Below, piece by piece: positions 33,590 through 43,654 of a stretch of DNA of 64,000 nucleotides. The position numbers were made by a program, and so were the translations under genes. Location: the NCBI GenBank assembly GCA_963921825.1, contig OY997596.1:811001-875000 (forward strand). The letters are read 5' to 3'. This DNA is from Erodium maritimum. Lineage: Eukaryota; Streptophyta; Magnoliopsida; Geraniales; Geraniaceae. Position 1 is the stretch's first letter; the number at the start of each line of letters is the position of its first letter. Under the pieces are notes generated by a model. The model had not been told where the DNA came from. It ran no database searches and saw nothing but the letters and a program-made list of their open reading frames with translations.

Positions 33590-34987
33590 GGGTAAATTAC
33601 AAATACATACCCCGTACTTTACACGATTAACTGATACCTACCCCAATCTTTTTTTGTAACCGATACATACTCAATTGTTACCGAAATATAACAGATAGCC
33701 CCTGCCGTCTGATTTTCCATCCATTTTCTGTTACTTTTTTTCAAAAATACCCATAATACCCTTAACCCTAATCCAACTACATCTTTCAAACATTTCTTAT
33801 AAATATTTTATTAATTATGTTTTATATATTTAATTAAAATTTGATTTTTTTGTAAATTCCTAATTATTTTTTTGATAAATCTGAAATGTTTTGTTTTTAT
33901 TAATTATTTTTAATACTTCTTTTTCTAATATTTCATTATTTAATATAATCAAATAAAAGTAAATAAATTTAATTTTATTAATATTTCTTATTTTCATTGA
34001 TTTATTCTAAATGTAATTTTATTATTTTTAAAATAATTAAATAATTAAAATAACTAAAATCAGACGTAGTTGAAAGATGTAGTTGAATACTTAAGAAATT
34101 TTTTTTATTAATTAACTAAAAACAATTAAGCCAAGATTAATACCGTCATATCCACTTTCCTTTTCACTTTCTCGCATTTTCTGAGCAACCAAACAAGAAC
34201 CGATTAACCAAATAAGGCCGTTGACCGAAATTTCGAAGCCGAGATTAGTATTGTCATCTACTCTCCTTCACTTCCCTGGCAACCAAACATGGACTGATTG
34301 AGCAATAAGCTCATTGACTGAAAATTTTGAATCGCACAGCACTAATAATGCGAGAAAATAAACTTTCCTTCACTTTCATAGCAACCAAACAATGATCTAT
34401 CCTTTAGCTCAACCGGGTCTTCAAATCATTAAAAAAAAGTCTTGCTCTCTCTCTCCCTACCCTTTTCTTAGCAACCAGTAGATCAGATCTACAAAAACCC
34501 ATCAACCAGTAGATCAGATCTACAAAAACCCATCAACGAAATCGAAGGAGAATATATCAGATCTACAAAACCCAGACATCCCCCAAAACGAAACTCGGAG
34601 GAGATGAGAGGGGCGGCGGCCCGGGGAGGAGAGGGAGGAGAGGGGGCGGTGGAGGGAGAAGAGAAGGGCGACGTCGGTGGAGGGAAGAGAGAGAGGAGAG
34701 ATGGGGAGGAGAGAGAGGAAGGAGAGATACAGTAGTGAGAGGGTGAAAAAGGAAGGAGAAAGAGTTTATTTAAAATAAAAATAAAAACAAAATGGCATGA
34801 TGATGTAATATTCAAAGTCTGTTGAGGGTATATTCGTCATTTAACAAAAATGAGACTGACGGAGTTGGACGGCAGGGGCTATCTGTTATATTTCGGTAAC
34901 AATTGAGTATGTATCGGTTATAAAAAAAGATTGGGATAAGTATCGGTTAATCGTGTAAAGTATGGGGTATGTATTTGTAATTTACCC
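33590..34987. mobile_element. Mutator-like element (non-autonomous) with 9-bp target duplication
   Basis: A 1,398-bp element with about 130-bp inverted repeats: GGGTAAATTACAAATACATA on the left and TATGTATTTGTAATTTACCC on the right, with CAGATAGCCCCTGCCGTC mirrored by GACGGCAGGGGCTATCTG. The 9-bp duplication TTAATTTAA is at 33581-33589 and 34988-34996. The matching DNA of units 1 (about 27285) and 3 (about 38795) has a single uninterrupted site. It carries no transposase. The interior has three imperfect repeats around GCAACCAAACA (34190-34395), a 31-bp tandem pair (34473-34534) and a GA/GC-rich stretch (34595-34760), all unlike the TIRs and perhaps a captured gene promoter and 5' part. Confidence 0.85.
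34473..34534 (+). repeat. 31-bp perfect tandem pair inside the Mutator-like element
   Basis: The unit starting AACCAGTAGATCAGATCTAC is present twice in direct succession. The GATCAGATCT core is itself partly palindromic. Confidence 0.8.
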
Positions 34988-35032
34988 TTAATTTAATGCT
35001 TTAAAATCCAATCCTATTCTATCTAATAAGAT

Positions 35033-35754
35033 TTAAGGATCTCTGGTCATCGGACCCATGCCTTTAGAAATTTCGTAACGGTTTGAGGGAGTTCGATAGA
35101 ATGTTGAGCACCATAGGTGCACCGCACATGTGCGTGACGTCGTGTCTCTCGATCAGACCGTAGATCACAGAAGCGTCGAATTTCCTGACGCAGACGTTGA
35201 GACCACCGAGGGCAGCAATCTCGTACAGGTAGCTACACCCGTTGGTGTGGAATATCAGGAGTGTCCACAGCTATACCGGTTGCTTTGGTATGGCCCAGTC
35301 AAGTAAAGTATTGACAGTCATGGTAAATATACCTCCGTGATGGTGTACCACACCTTTCAGAGCCAACGTCGTACTGGACGTGTAGTTCAACACCATCGGG
35401 TCCCACCCGGACTCCGGCCCGACACATTCAAACCCCAGGTCACCTCCATTCACCAAGTCCTCGTACACCTAATCGTAACCCGGCCCGTCCTCTTCCGAAA
35501 TGACGTCATCATCGGGAATGATGACGAGGGGGCGAGGGGTGTTCGACGGGAAGAGATCGACGACGTCGTGGACAAGATCGGCGAAGGCGTAATCGACGAA
35601 GACGAGCTTGGACTCGCTGTGGCGGAGGAGGACGATGACGGTGCGGGCGTCGAGGCGAAAATTGACGTTGTTGAGGACGGCGGCGACGAAGGGGACGGCG
35701 AATTGGAGCTCGTACATGGCGGCGGTGTTGGGGGAGATGACGGAGACCACAGGA
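35033..35754 (-). pseudogene. Acyl-activating enzyme pseudogene, array copy 3
   Basis: The minus strand matches array copies 2 and 4 from about residue 64 (VVSVISPNTAAMYELQFAVP) to about residue 294 (SNSLKPLRN), then jumps to the last dozen residues (MGPMTRDP and stop). The N-terminal 60 codons and promoter are missing: at 35754 the coding sequence meets unrelated repeat DNA. About 730 bp are deleted internally at 35074-35076. In-frame stops occur after GPGYD and KQPV, and the P-loop reads YTSSTTLALKG, with the essential glycine replaced. It cannot make an enzyme. Confidence 0.9.
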
Positions 35755-35761
35755 CGAGAGT

Positions 35762-37450
35762 GTTAGAAATAACAAAGCACGTATAAAATATTTGTTCTTT
35801 TCGTTGAGACGTATAGTGTTTGTAGCGAAAATGGAAAACTACTCTTTTTCTTTACTGCGACGTAGCAACAGGTGTTGAAAATTACTCCTCTTTCTCTTTC
35901 TTTAATGCACCGATCGTCTCTTCTATCATGGGCGAAATGGGGATTGTGCTTTCCTGCTTTAGGTGGTTACGAGGCCAGAAAAGTCCTCCTTATGAGTTCA
36001 CACAGGGGCCTAGTCTAGCAGACATCGACTACGGGGCCGAGATCGAGTGGGGCACGGAGATCTCAAGTGTTGTCTAAGGGTAGATCCACCCTAGCTTGGT
36101 GGCACAACCTGTGAATATGGTGTACGAGGGTCGGCGTGGAGCGGGGCTAGCTTTGGAAGGAGATCAACGTGGATATCTTCGAAGACTAGGGTGGGATATT
36201 GTCATATCCAAAGGAGGAATTATCGGGACAGGGTAATGGGGCTCGGGCGATGTTAGGGGGCTTGGAGGCGCCGCATGTTGGGATAGGAGGTTTGAAGCGC
36301 TGGAAGCGTGGTTCGGTCTTACGTACGGAGGAGCCTGAAGGATGATTGAGGATCTACTGGTACCAGGTCAGGAGCACCGGGGTCGAAATTTGCAAGGACA
36401 GAGCGGACACCGGTATGAACTAGTTGGCGTTTAGGGTCTAAGTCCATCGAGGATTGGAAGGGCTGGGTACCCGCATGAGGGACCTAGCGATTTGGGAGGT
36501 GGTTGTTCCCCTCATGGAGGTGCAGGCGGTGACTATGCTAGTACTGACCACCAGGACTTTCTCATGGCAGATCCCGGTGGACGGGTTGGTAGAGATCTAG
36601 CGGATGCTAGACGTGGTGGTTAGACCCCTAGAAGGCGATATAATGAGGTTCTTTCGGACGGCGCAAAAGAGGCTCGTGTATTTACAAAGAGCTGTGGGCT
36701 TTCCGTTGTTCCCTTATGTTGTCTGTGGACCTGCGACCGCACATGCGCCCTAAGAATATCTAGTTCACACTTTTAGGTATGGGTACGGATTACCAACCTC
36801 TCGGTGGCGCTTGGAATCGGGGAGGCAGCTTCTGGCTAACATTCAACACTCGCCTAGTGGTGGATGATGACGTGGAAGGAATGAGTTGGAGTGACTTCAT
36901 GTATATTTGGGTCCGAGTGGATGTGCAACTTCTTCTCTAGAGTTAGCTATGGTTCCGACTATCGTAATCCAAGGTATGGACTCTTCTCCATCTGTCTTAT
37001 ATCTTTCGGGACCATTGTTTCAACTATAGTGTGTCAAGCATATGGTAGTTGATTGCCCCGTAGAACGGGGTGTGAGAGGGCTCTTCATGAGGGCCTTGGT
37101 TGAACCTCGGGCAACCCGGTCTGTATCTTATCATGGCTGTGAGGCCCTAGGGACGAACAGAGCCCATCTGGTAAGGCCCCCGCACTCTAATTCCGAGGGT
37201 CGTGAATTTGAGCCAAGAGTGGGGCTGAGGGACTCCATGTGGGTTTTATCGTGGCCCATGTGGCAATTCTACTGCTTAATGTTTGTAAAATCTTGTACTT
37301 ATATCATTTGTCTAGTTTCTTCCTCCTGTTGTGATTCTTCTTAAACTGGTTTTGATACTAGTACTTTTGTTTGTTACTAAAGGTACTTTTCCCCATTGCC
37401 TTCTCTTTTACTTCAAAAGAGAATGTCATAATACAAATATCTTTGCTGAT
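35762..37450 (+). mobile_element. R-A block, copy 3: ORF1-only LINE relic, longest copy
   Basis: It starts with what looks like the second half of the junction MITE (GTTAGAAATAACAAAGCACG). It then follows R-A with the 5' part that unit 2 lacks (ATGGGCGAAATGGGG near 35929), DUF4283 in broken frames (36610-36920) and the common LINE-like 3' end. The 3' frame 37042-37344 is open but corresponds to 3' non-coding sequence in the relatives. Confidence 0.55.
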
Positions 37451-37596
37451 AAAAAATATAAGAATGAGAATATAAAGAAAAGAAAAATTATAATCCATTA
37501 ATTGATTTGCATACCGCTCAGCAAATCCGACTTATGTATGATGAAGTTGCATCATAAAATCTATGAGTACTAATCTGAAACACGAAAAAACTTATA

Positions 37597-37640
37597 GGGA
37601 TAGTTGCAAGAACTTGAGTGAATTATTTTCTTTTGCAAAC
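37597..37640. mobile_element. Truncated MITE joined to R-B in unit 3
   Basis: Only the first 45 bp of the MITE seen at 25457 and 31785 remain (GGGATAGTTGCAAGAACTTG). The sequence then jumps to the middle of R-B (CTCTAGAGATACGCCGCC), so about 700 bp were lost from this unit. Confidence 0.6.
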
Positions 37641-38815
37641 TCTCTAGAGATACGCCGCCACTCTTGTCCCAACCACTAGGGTCGCGACCATTGCTCCCTC
37701 GATCGTGCCCTTAAACCCTCCTTTGTACCATTACCACCGTGGATACTCTGGCTTTGGATGGCCCAATCAACCTTCCAGGGGGAGAGATATCAAGTACCAA
37801 GTACGGTTTGGTGGGGCTCCCGCTCGTGGCACTAGGAAAATGCCTACATTATATCCATCGTAGTATGGCAGCGGACTATATCCGGATCCCCTTACTAGGT
37901 GGCCTGCATGACTGTCCGATCATGCGCCGCAAGTCGCACCAGATCTCTTTGGACTAATTAAGGGGTTGTTCATTGTACTACCCCCATAAAAATGCTACCA
38001 GGCTGAGTCGGGAACAACCCGATCCAGATACCCATCTCGCCATGGCCCTTTGGTTAGAATGAGGCCTCTATTTGGTTTGATCTCAGGATCTGTACCAGTT
38101 GGACTATTAGTACCTGCCTCAACACAATTTTTTCTTCCTATCACTCTAGCACACTCCAGATCTAGAAAAACACACCCTTTCGGGTCGATCTACTACTCTC
38201 GACTTCCCAAGGAGGGGGCCTATCGAGGACCGGACAACACAAGATCTCCTGCATAATCAAGGGGAGTCTTGTTCCGCTCCAATTCCCCACCCAACATTGA
38301 GGTTATAGGAAATTCTTGTTGGGAATATACTCGTACGAGGCCTGCGATATAGCCTCGCCAGGACCAATAAATGTGTGGTCGAGCAACGATGAGTACGAGG
38401 GGGGGTGGGGGTGGGGGGGAGTACACCTCGATCCTCAACATCCCTAATTTTCTAACATTCTCCTTAGATGGTTGGTACTCTCTTAGATGTCCCAAGAATG
38501 TCTATATTGTGAAATTAGTGTGATCAGTAGACATCCCGTGTATCTTCAGGTCAATACATGAAATGAAAGGCACACTCTACGTACAACTGTCGGAAATCAA
38601 AAGGTTCTACCTCATCAAAGTCACATGGACTAGCCGGATATCGAGTAGTAAGACTAGTGTCTAAAACATGTTGTTTAAGACCATGTCTCGTCCTTTTCTT
38701 TCATCAAATCATTGTGAATTATTTTTTAGAGTTTTATCTTAATAAAACTCCCATCATACTTAAAAAAACAAATATTTATAATTATATCATACTAAATTAA
38801 TGGTTTAAAATCCAA
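37640..38815. repeat. R-B block, copy 3, with long G-run
   Basis: Matches R-B copies 1 and 2 from their middle to the 3' end of the next synthetase gene. The hairpin loop at about 38399-38421 is now a stretch of G interrupted by single T residues, a potential G-quadruplex. No recognisable gene. Confidence 0.5.
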
Positions 38816-38824
38816 TCGTAAGAT

Positions 38825-40465
38825 CTAAGGATCTCTGGTCATCGAACCCATGTTTTTAGCAATTTCCCTTAGCTTGAACTTTTGAATCTTTCCTGTCGAC
38901 GTCCTCGGAAGCTCGTCGCCAAACACCACCGTCTTCGGCGCCATAAAATGAGCCAAATTAAGTCTACAATACTCTATTAAATCCTCTTCTGTCGGCTTCC
39001 GAGTCAACTTGGATTTTAGACTTACGAAAGCACACGGTGACTCGCCCCAGAACTCGTCCGGCCGCGCCACCACCGCCACCTCCTTCACCGCCGGATGCGA
39101 GTACAGCACCGACTCCACCTCCACACTGCTCACATTCTCGCCGCCGCTTATGATCACGTCCTTGGACCGATCCTTCAGCTCCAAGTACCCGTCCGGGTGC
39201 ATCACACCGATGTCGCCGGTGTAGAGCCACCCGTCCCTCATGCATGCCGCGGTGGCGGCGGCGTCTTTCAAATACCCCAACATCACCGATCCGCCTCTCA
39301 AAACGACCTCGCCTAGCGTCTTTCCGTCGCGTTTCACGCTCTCTCCCGTCTCCGGATCCACCACGTCCATCGCCGTCGCCACCGTCATCCGTACCCCCTG
39401 CCGGGACTTCATCCTCGCCCGCTCCTCCGCCGGGAGACGGCTCCACTCCGGCTTCCACACGCACGACACCACCGGACCCGCCGCCTCCGTCAACCCGTAT
39501 CCATGGCTCACCACGAACCCCAACGATTCCGCCCGGTGCAGAACCGCCGCAGGTGGCGGCGCTCCGCCTGTCAAGATGTGGACAGGTTTTCGTAACGGTT
39601 GGGGAGAGTTCGACAGCATGTTGAGCACCACAGGTGCACCGCACATGTGCGTGACGCCGTGTCTCTCGATCAGAGCGTAGATCACGGAAGCGTCGAATTT
39701 CCTGACGCACACGTTAACCCCACCGACGGCGGCGATCCCGTACGGGAAGCTCCACCCGTTGCCGTGGAATATCGGTAGGGTCCACAGATACACAGGCTGG
39801 TGCGGTACGGCCCAGTCAAGTAGAGAACCCACAGCCATGGTGAAGATGCCTTTGTGACAGTGTACCACACCTTTCGGAGACGACGTCGTACCGGACGTGT
39901 AATTCAACACCATCGGGTCCCACCCGGACTCCGGCCCGACCCAGTTGAAACCCGGGTCGCCTCCCTCCACCAAGTCCCGGTACACCCAATCGTAACCCGA
40001 CCCGTGATTCTCCGGCATGACGTCATCGTCGGGAATCATGACGAGCAGAGGACGAGTGGTGCTCGGCGGGAAGAGATCGACGGCGGCGCGGACGAGCTCG
40101 GCGGAGCCGTGGTCGACGAAGACGAGCTTGGACTCGCTGTGGCGGAGGAGGACGGAGACGGTGCGGGGGTCGAGGCGGAAATTGACGTTGTTGAGGACGG
40201 CGCCGGCGAAGGGGACGGCGAATTGGAGCTCGTACATGGCGGCAGTGTTGGGGGCGACGACGGAGACCACCGGGCGGCGGCCGAGGCCGAGGGAGGAGAT
40301 CGAGGAGGCGACCTGGAGGCAGCGGCGGTGGGTCTGGGACCAAGTGTAGGTGGCGTCGCCGTACACGACGGCGGGAGAATCGCCGTACACGGTGGCGGCT
40401 CTCTCGAGAAAGGACAGTGGAGTGAGAGGAGACGAATTCGGAAGACTCGGCTTCAAGTGCTCCAT
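38825..40465 (-). CDS. Acyl-activating enzyme (acyl-CoA synthetase), array copy 4, without PTS1
   Basis: A single-exon gene, 546 aa, with the start MEHLKPSLPNSSPLTPLSFL. All key motifs are present: P-loop YTSGTTSSPKG, GYGLTEAAG (Thr to Ala after YGLTE), TGD, DRSKDVIISGGEN and the catalytic lysine in TSTGKIQK. The C-terminus KNMGSMTRDP lacks a PTS1, as in copy 2, so a peroxisomal role is not supported. It is very similar to copy 2 along its whole length, with scattered differences in the acid-binding half (for example HANGWSYPYG in copy 2 against HGNGWSFPYG here), which could alter substrate choice. Its upstream DNA matches that of copy 2 until a Harbinger-like insertion. Probably functional. 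Confidence 0.9.
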   Translation of the reverse strand: MEHLKPSLPNSSPLTPLSFLERAATVYGDSPAVVYGDATYTWSQTHRRCLQVASSISSLGLGRRPVVSVVAPNTAAMYELQFAVPFAGAVLNNVNFRLDPRTVSVLLRHSESKLVFVDHGSAELVRAAVDLFPPSTTRPLLVMIPDDDVMPENHGSGYDWVYRDLVEGGDPGFNWVGPESGWDPMVLNYTSGTTSSPKGVVHCHKGIFTMAVGSLLDWAVPHQPVYLWTLPIFHGNGWSFPYGIAAVGGVNVCVRKFDASVIYALIERHGVTHMCGAPVVLNMLSNSPQPLRKPVHILTGGAPPPAAVLHRAESLGFVVSHGYGLTEAAGPVVSCVWKPEWSRLPAEERARMKSRQGVRMTVATAMDVVDPETGESVKRDGKTLGEVVLRGGSVMLGYLKDAAATAACMRDGWLYTGDIGVMHPDGYLELKDRSKDVIISGGENVSSVEVESVLYSHPAVKEVAVVARPDEFWGESPCAFVSLKSKLTRKPTEEDLIEYCRLNLAHFMAPKTVVFGDELPRTSTGKIQKFKLREIAKNMGSMTRDP

Positions 40466-40914
40466 TACTTAATTTATGTTCCTTCTTTACCGAGTACGAA
40501 GCATGCTCTGTAACTTAAATACAAAACTGAATGTGCTTCAAAAAATAAAAATAGAATAATAATAAATGAATAAGCTAAGAGCACGTGAAGTTGGTCGAAC
40601 TGTTTTGGAACCGCAAACCGAACCGTATTGTAGTGGTTCGCGGGTGGATACGGCGCTAGAGTGCCGATTACACGACACGCGAACTGTTAAAATGCGGTTC
40701 GGTGTGCGACGCGCGACTCGTGCTCCGGTATCGCGCGTCGGGGTCGTGCGAACCGAGTTGCTCGGTCAACCAATACTAACGCGACATTAAAAAAAACGGT
40801 AAGATTTTTTTTAATTCAATAAATACCCTCCAACCCCATTCTCAAACCATCAACCATTTTCCAAATTTTCTACAATTTTTATCACCAAATTTCTCTCTTA
40901 CATTTCGATACAAA

Positions 40915-42199
40915 ATGTCTGACGATTATGGTCCATCGTATGAGGAGTTGGATGTCGAAATGCGTTTAGTTGAAGAACGAATCCAGCGAAAGATTGAGAG
41001 AGGCATACAGAGAGCAATGCCAAAGATCAACACACAGAGGGAGAGGATCGAACGTGAGGAACCTTCCTGATGAGTGATTCACAGAGGTCGCCTCGAAGCC
41101 CATGACCAACTCATGAAAAATTATTTTGCTGATCAACTTACGTATGGCCCGCTATGTTTAAGCGTCGATCCCGTATGTGCCGACCACTTTTTCAACTGGT
41201 GACAGACTAGGTAGCGGAGCATGACGATTACTTCGTTCAGATACATATGCTTTCATATGCATCCTTGGCCGATTTGTTGGACGAATTCGTACAAATTGGG
41301 GTAAGTATAAAAAACTCGAATGTTACGCAAATTTTGCAAGGCTGTCACTGAGGTATTCGGGGCTGAGTACGAACGTACACCCATACCAGAGGGCTTGAAC
41401 TGATTAGTCGTAGAAGGGTACAACCGAGGGTTCACCGACATGATTGGGAGTCTTGACTGCATGCATTACGAGTGAAAGAATCGCCCAACTGCATCGCAAG
41501 GAACCAATGGTCGGGGAGATCATCACGAGGATCCCATCATTATGCTGGAAGTTGTAACGTTCCGTGATTTATGGATTTGACATGCTTTTTTCAGGATGGC
41601 TGGCTCGAACAGCCACATCAACGTCCTAAACAACATCCACTTGTTCCACGACGCTTTTCATGGCACAGAGCTTGCCGTGGAGTACGAGATCAACGCCCAT
41701 CAGTACGGCCGACCTTATTATTTGGTGGACGACATTTACCCATCATGGAGTCGGTTCGTGAAGTTTATTCGGCATCCTTATACTCGCAAAGAGAAATTGT
41801 TTTCTAAAGTCCAAGAAGATGCTCGGAAAGGATATTGAACGGGCTTTCGGGGTCCCCTAAGCCCGGCAGCACATCATTTCCCGCCCCACTCGTGTTTGGA
41901 GCAAGTATACTTTAGTTGATATCATGCACACTTGTATCATTCTACACAAGGTGATTGTAAAGGATGAACACGATCGATACGAAGCAGGAGATGACGAGTT
42001 GTTGTTCGACCCCCCTCCAGAAATGCCACAGTGGACACCACCAGAACGATAGCATCAAGGATGGCCCTTGCCCTACCAAACATGCTTGGATGCTCGACTC
42101 AGTGTTATAAATTATTCCACCCAATGACAACTACAAAATGACCTTATCGAGCATATATGGGATCGATTTAGAGCGTATTACAATCCCAACAATGAGTGA
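40915..42199 (+). pseudogene. PIF/Harbinger-type transposase relic (plant transposon protein family)
   Basis: From MSDDYGPSYEELD (40915) the plus strand encodes a disrupted transposase. The best piece is 41596-41838 (MAGSNSHINVLNNIHLFHDAF, GRPYYLVDDIYPSWSRFVK), continued as RAFG and IMHTCIILHKVIVKDE before a stop near 42050. The MAGSN(S/N)-INVL, YYL-D-IYP and CIILH motifs identify the Harbinger nuclease family. There are many stops and frameshifts. It is inserted in the promoter-distal region of array copy 4: DNA on both sides (to 40575 and from about 42345) matches the uninterrupted region upstream of copy 2. A possible left end is GAGCACGTGAAGTTGG after TAA at 40578; I found no matching right end. 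Confidence 0.75.
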
Positions 42200-43103
42200 A
42201 GAAGACTTTTTATATGCAAAATTTGTGTATTTGATGGTATTATTTGAGGATGAATAAAATTTATTTTAATTTATATTATTATTATTATTTATTTATGTCA
42301 AATTTATTTTAATTTTATATAATATTTATTGGTTTAATAAAGAATTTAATAATTATAGCCCCACATAATTTGTTCCTAACCTTAATGTAAATGCATCTAA
42401 TAAATAATTGGGGACCAATTTAAACGATTTTAAATGACTACCACTTAGGCAGAAAATAAAGGGATGAGTGATACATAAGTGTTACAAATACCAAAACACA
42501 GTATAATGTATATGACAAAACTATCTTTTTAGGAAAAATGTTGATATTATATGATTGTTACGGATGACCAAGGATGATCGGGGACCGGTAAACAAGTTGT
42601 CTTCAACACAATCAACGTCGATACTGTTGGTTTTTAGTTCGGTTCCCGGTGTCGAAATCATGTTATCAGATATATTTGTTCTGGTTGTCGGAGAAGCCGG
42701 AATTTCTCTATCGATTATTACCGATCAACATATTTATATTCATTCATTTTCCTTTAGTCTTCACTTTATAATCTTTCCGTTTCTATAACACTTTTATTGT
42801 TTTTTTTGGGATTTAGGGCTCGCCATGGGACACATCATTAGAGTCGAACCCTCAATTAAAATCTAATTCTTTCCAAACTCTAGTTGTAAAGAAACGTATG
42901 AAATTTTAGTTGAAGTTAAATATCAATGGCGGAGATTCGAGAAAGAAAATAAAATAAAATAAAATAAAACATGTATAATAATTGGAAGAAGATAATGGCT
43001 TATACAAAAACAATGGCGGATTTACGAAGGGCTCAAGGGGGCATGTGTCCCCCTTAAATTTTGGAAAAATTACGTTATTGTCTATATTCTTTCCATTTAT
43101 TTT

Positions 43104-43532
43104 TGGGATAATTCCACCTCAGTACCTTAAATATTTTATATTTTTATTTAGAGTGCCCTAAATCTTTATTTTTGTCACCTCAATATCCTAAATTTTCAAA
43201 ATTTTATTTAGAGTACTCTAAATCTTTTTTGTTTCATCTCAGTTTCACATTCTAAAATAAATTATATTTTTAAAAAAATAAAAAACTAAAATTTTAGAAT
43301 AAATAAGTACAAATTAATTTTTGAAATCAATGACATGTTTTTGAAAATTTAACTATAGTCGAGGGTATTATAAACTTTTTAACTATCTTTGATGGAAAAT
43401 GGATGGAAAGTTGACGGCAAATATAAAAATAACATAAACGTAGTCTTAGGGTAGTAAGACACCAAAAATTAAAATTAAAATAAAGAGATGCCTACAAAAA
43501 TGTTTAGGGCAGTAACCTGACGTTCACCTTAT
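43104..43532. mobile_element. AT-rich MITE-like element
   Basis: Left end GGGATAATTCCACCTCAGTA with repeats of AGAGT(G/A)CCCTAAATCTTT; the right end has AGGGCAGTAACCTGACG, an imperfect inverse of CAGTACCTTAAAT. The palindromic ends are weak. The remaining DNA from 42200 to 43650 shows no gene. Confidence 0.4.
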
Positions 43533-43654
43533 AGATAATGAACACAAAATTACACAACAAATAAACAAAAACATTTATTCATTAGATAATATACATTATT
43601 TAACTTTTCTTAGAAGTTGTAACACTACCAGAACAAAGGAGTCGTCTTTTCTAT

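Noticed and set aside
34489..34815. A 108-aa Ser/Pro/Phe-rich minus-strand ORF
   Set aside because: It is the complement of a GA-rich stretch inside the Mutator-like element; no family, low complexity.
37042..37344. A 100-aa plus-strand ORF
   Set aside because: It corresponds to the 3' non-coding end of the R-A block; the frame is not kept in the other copies.
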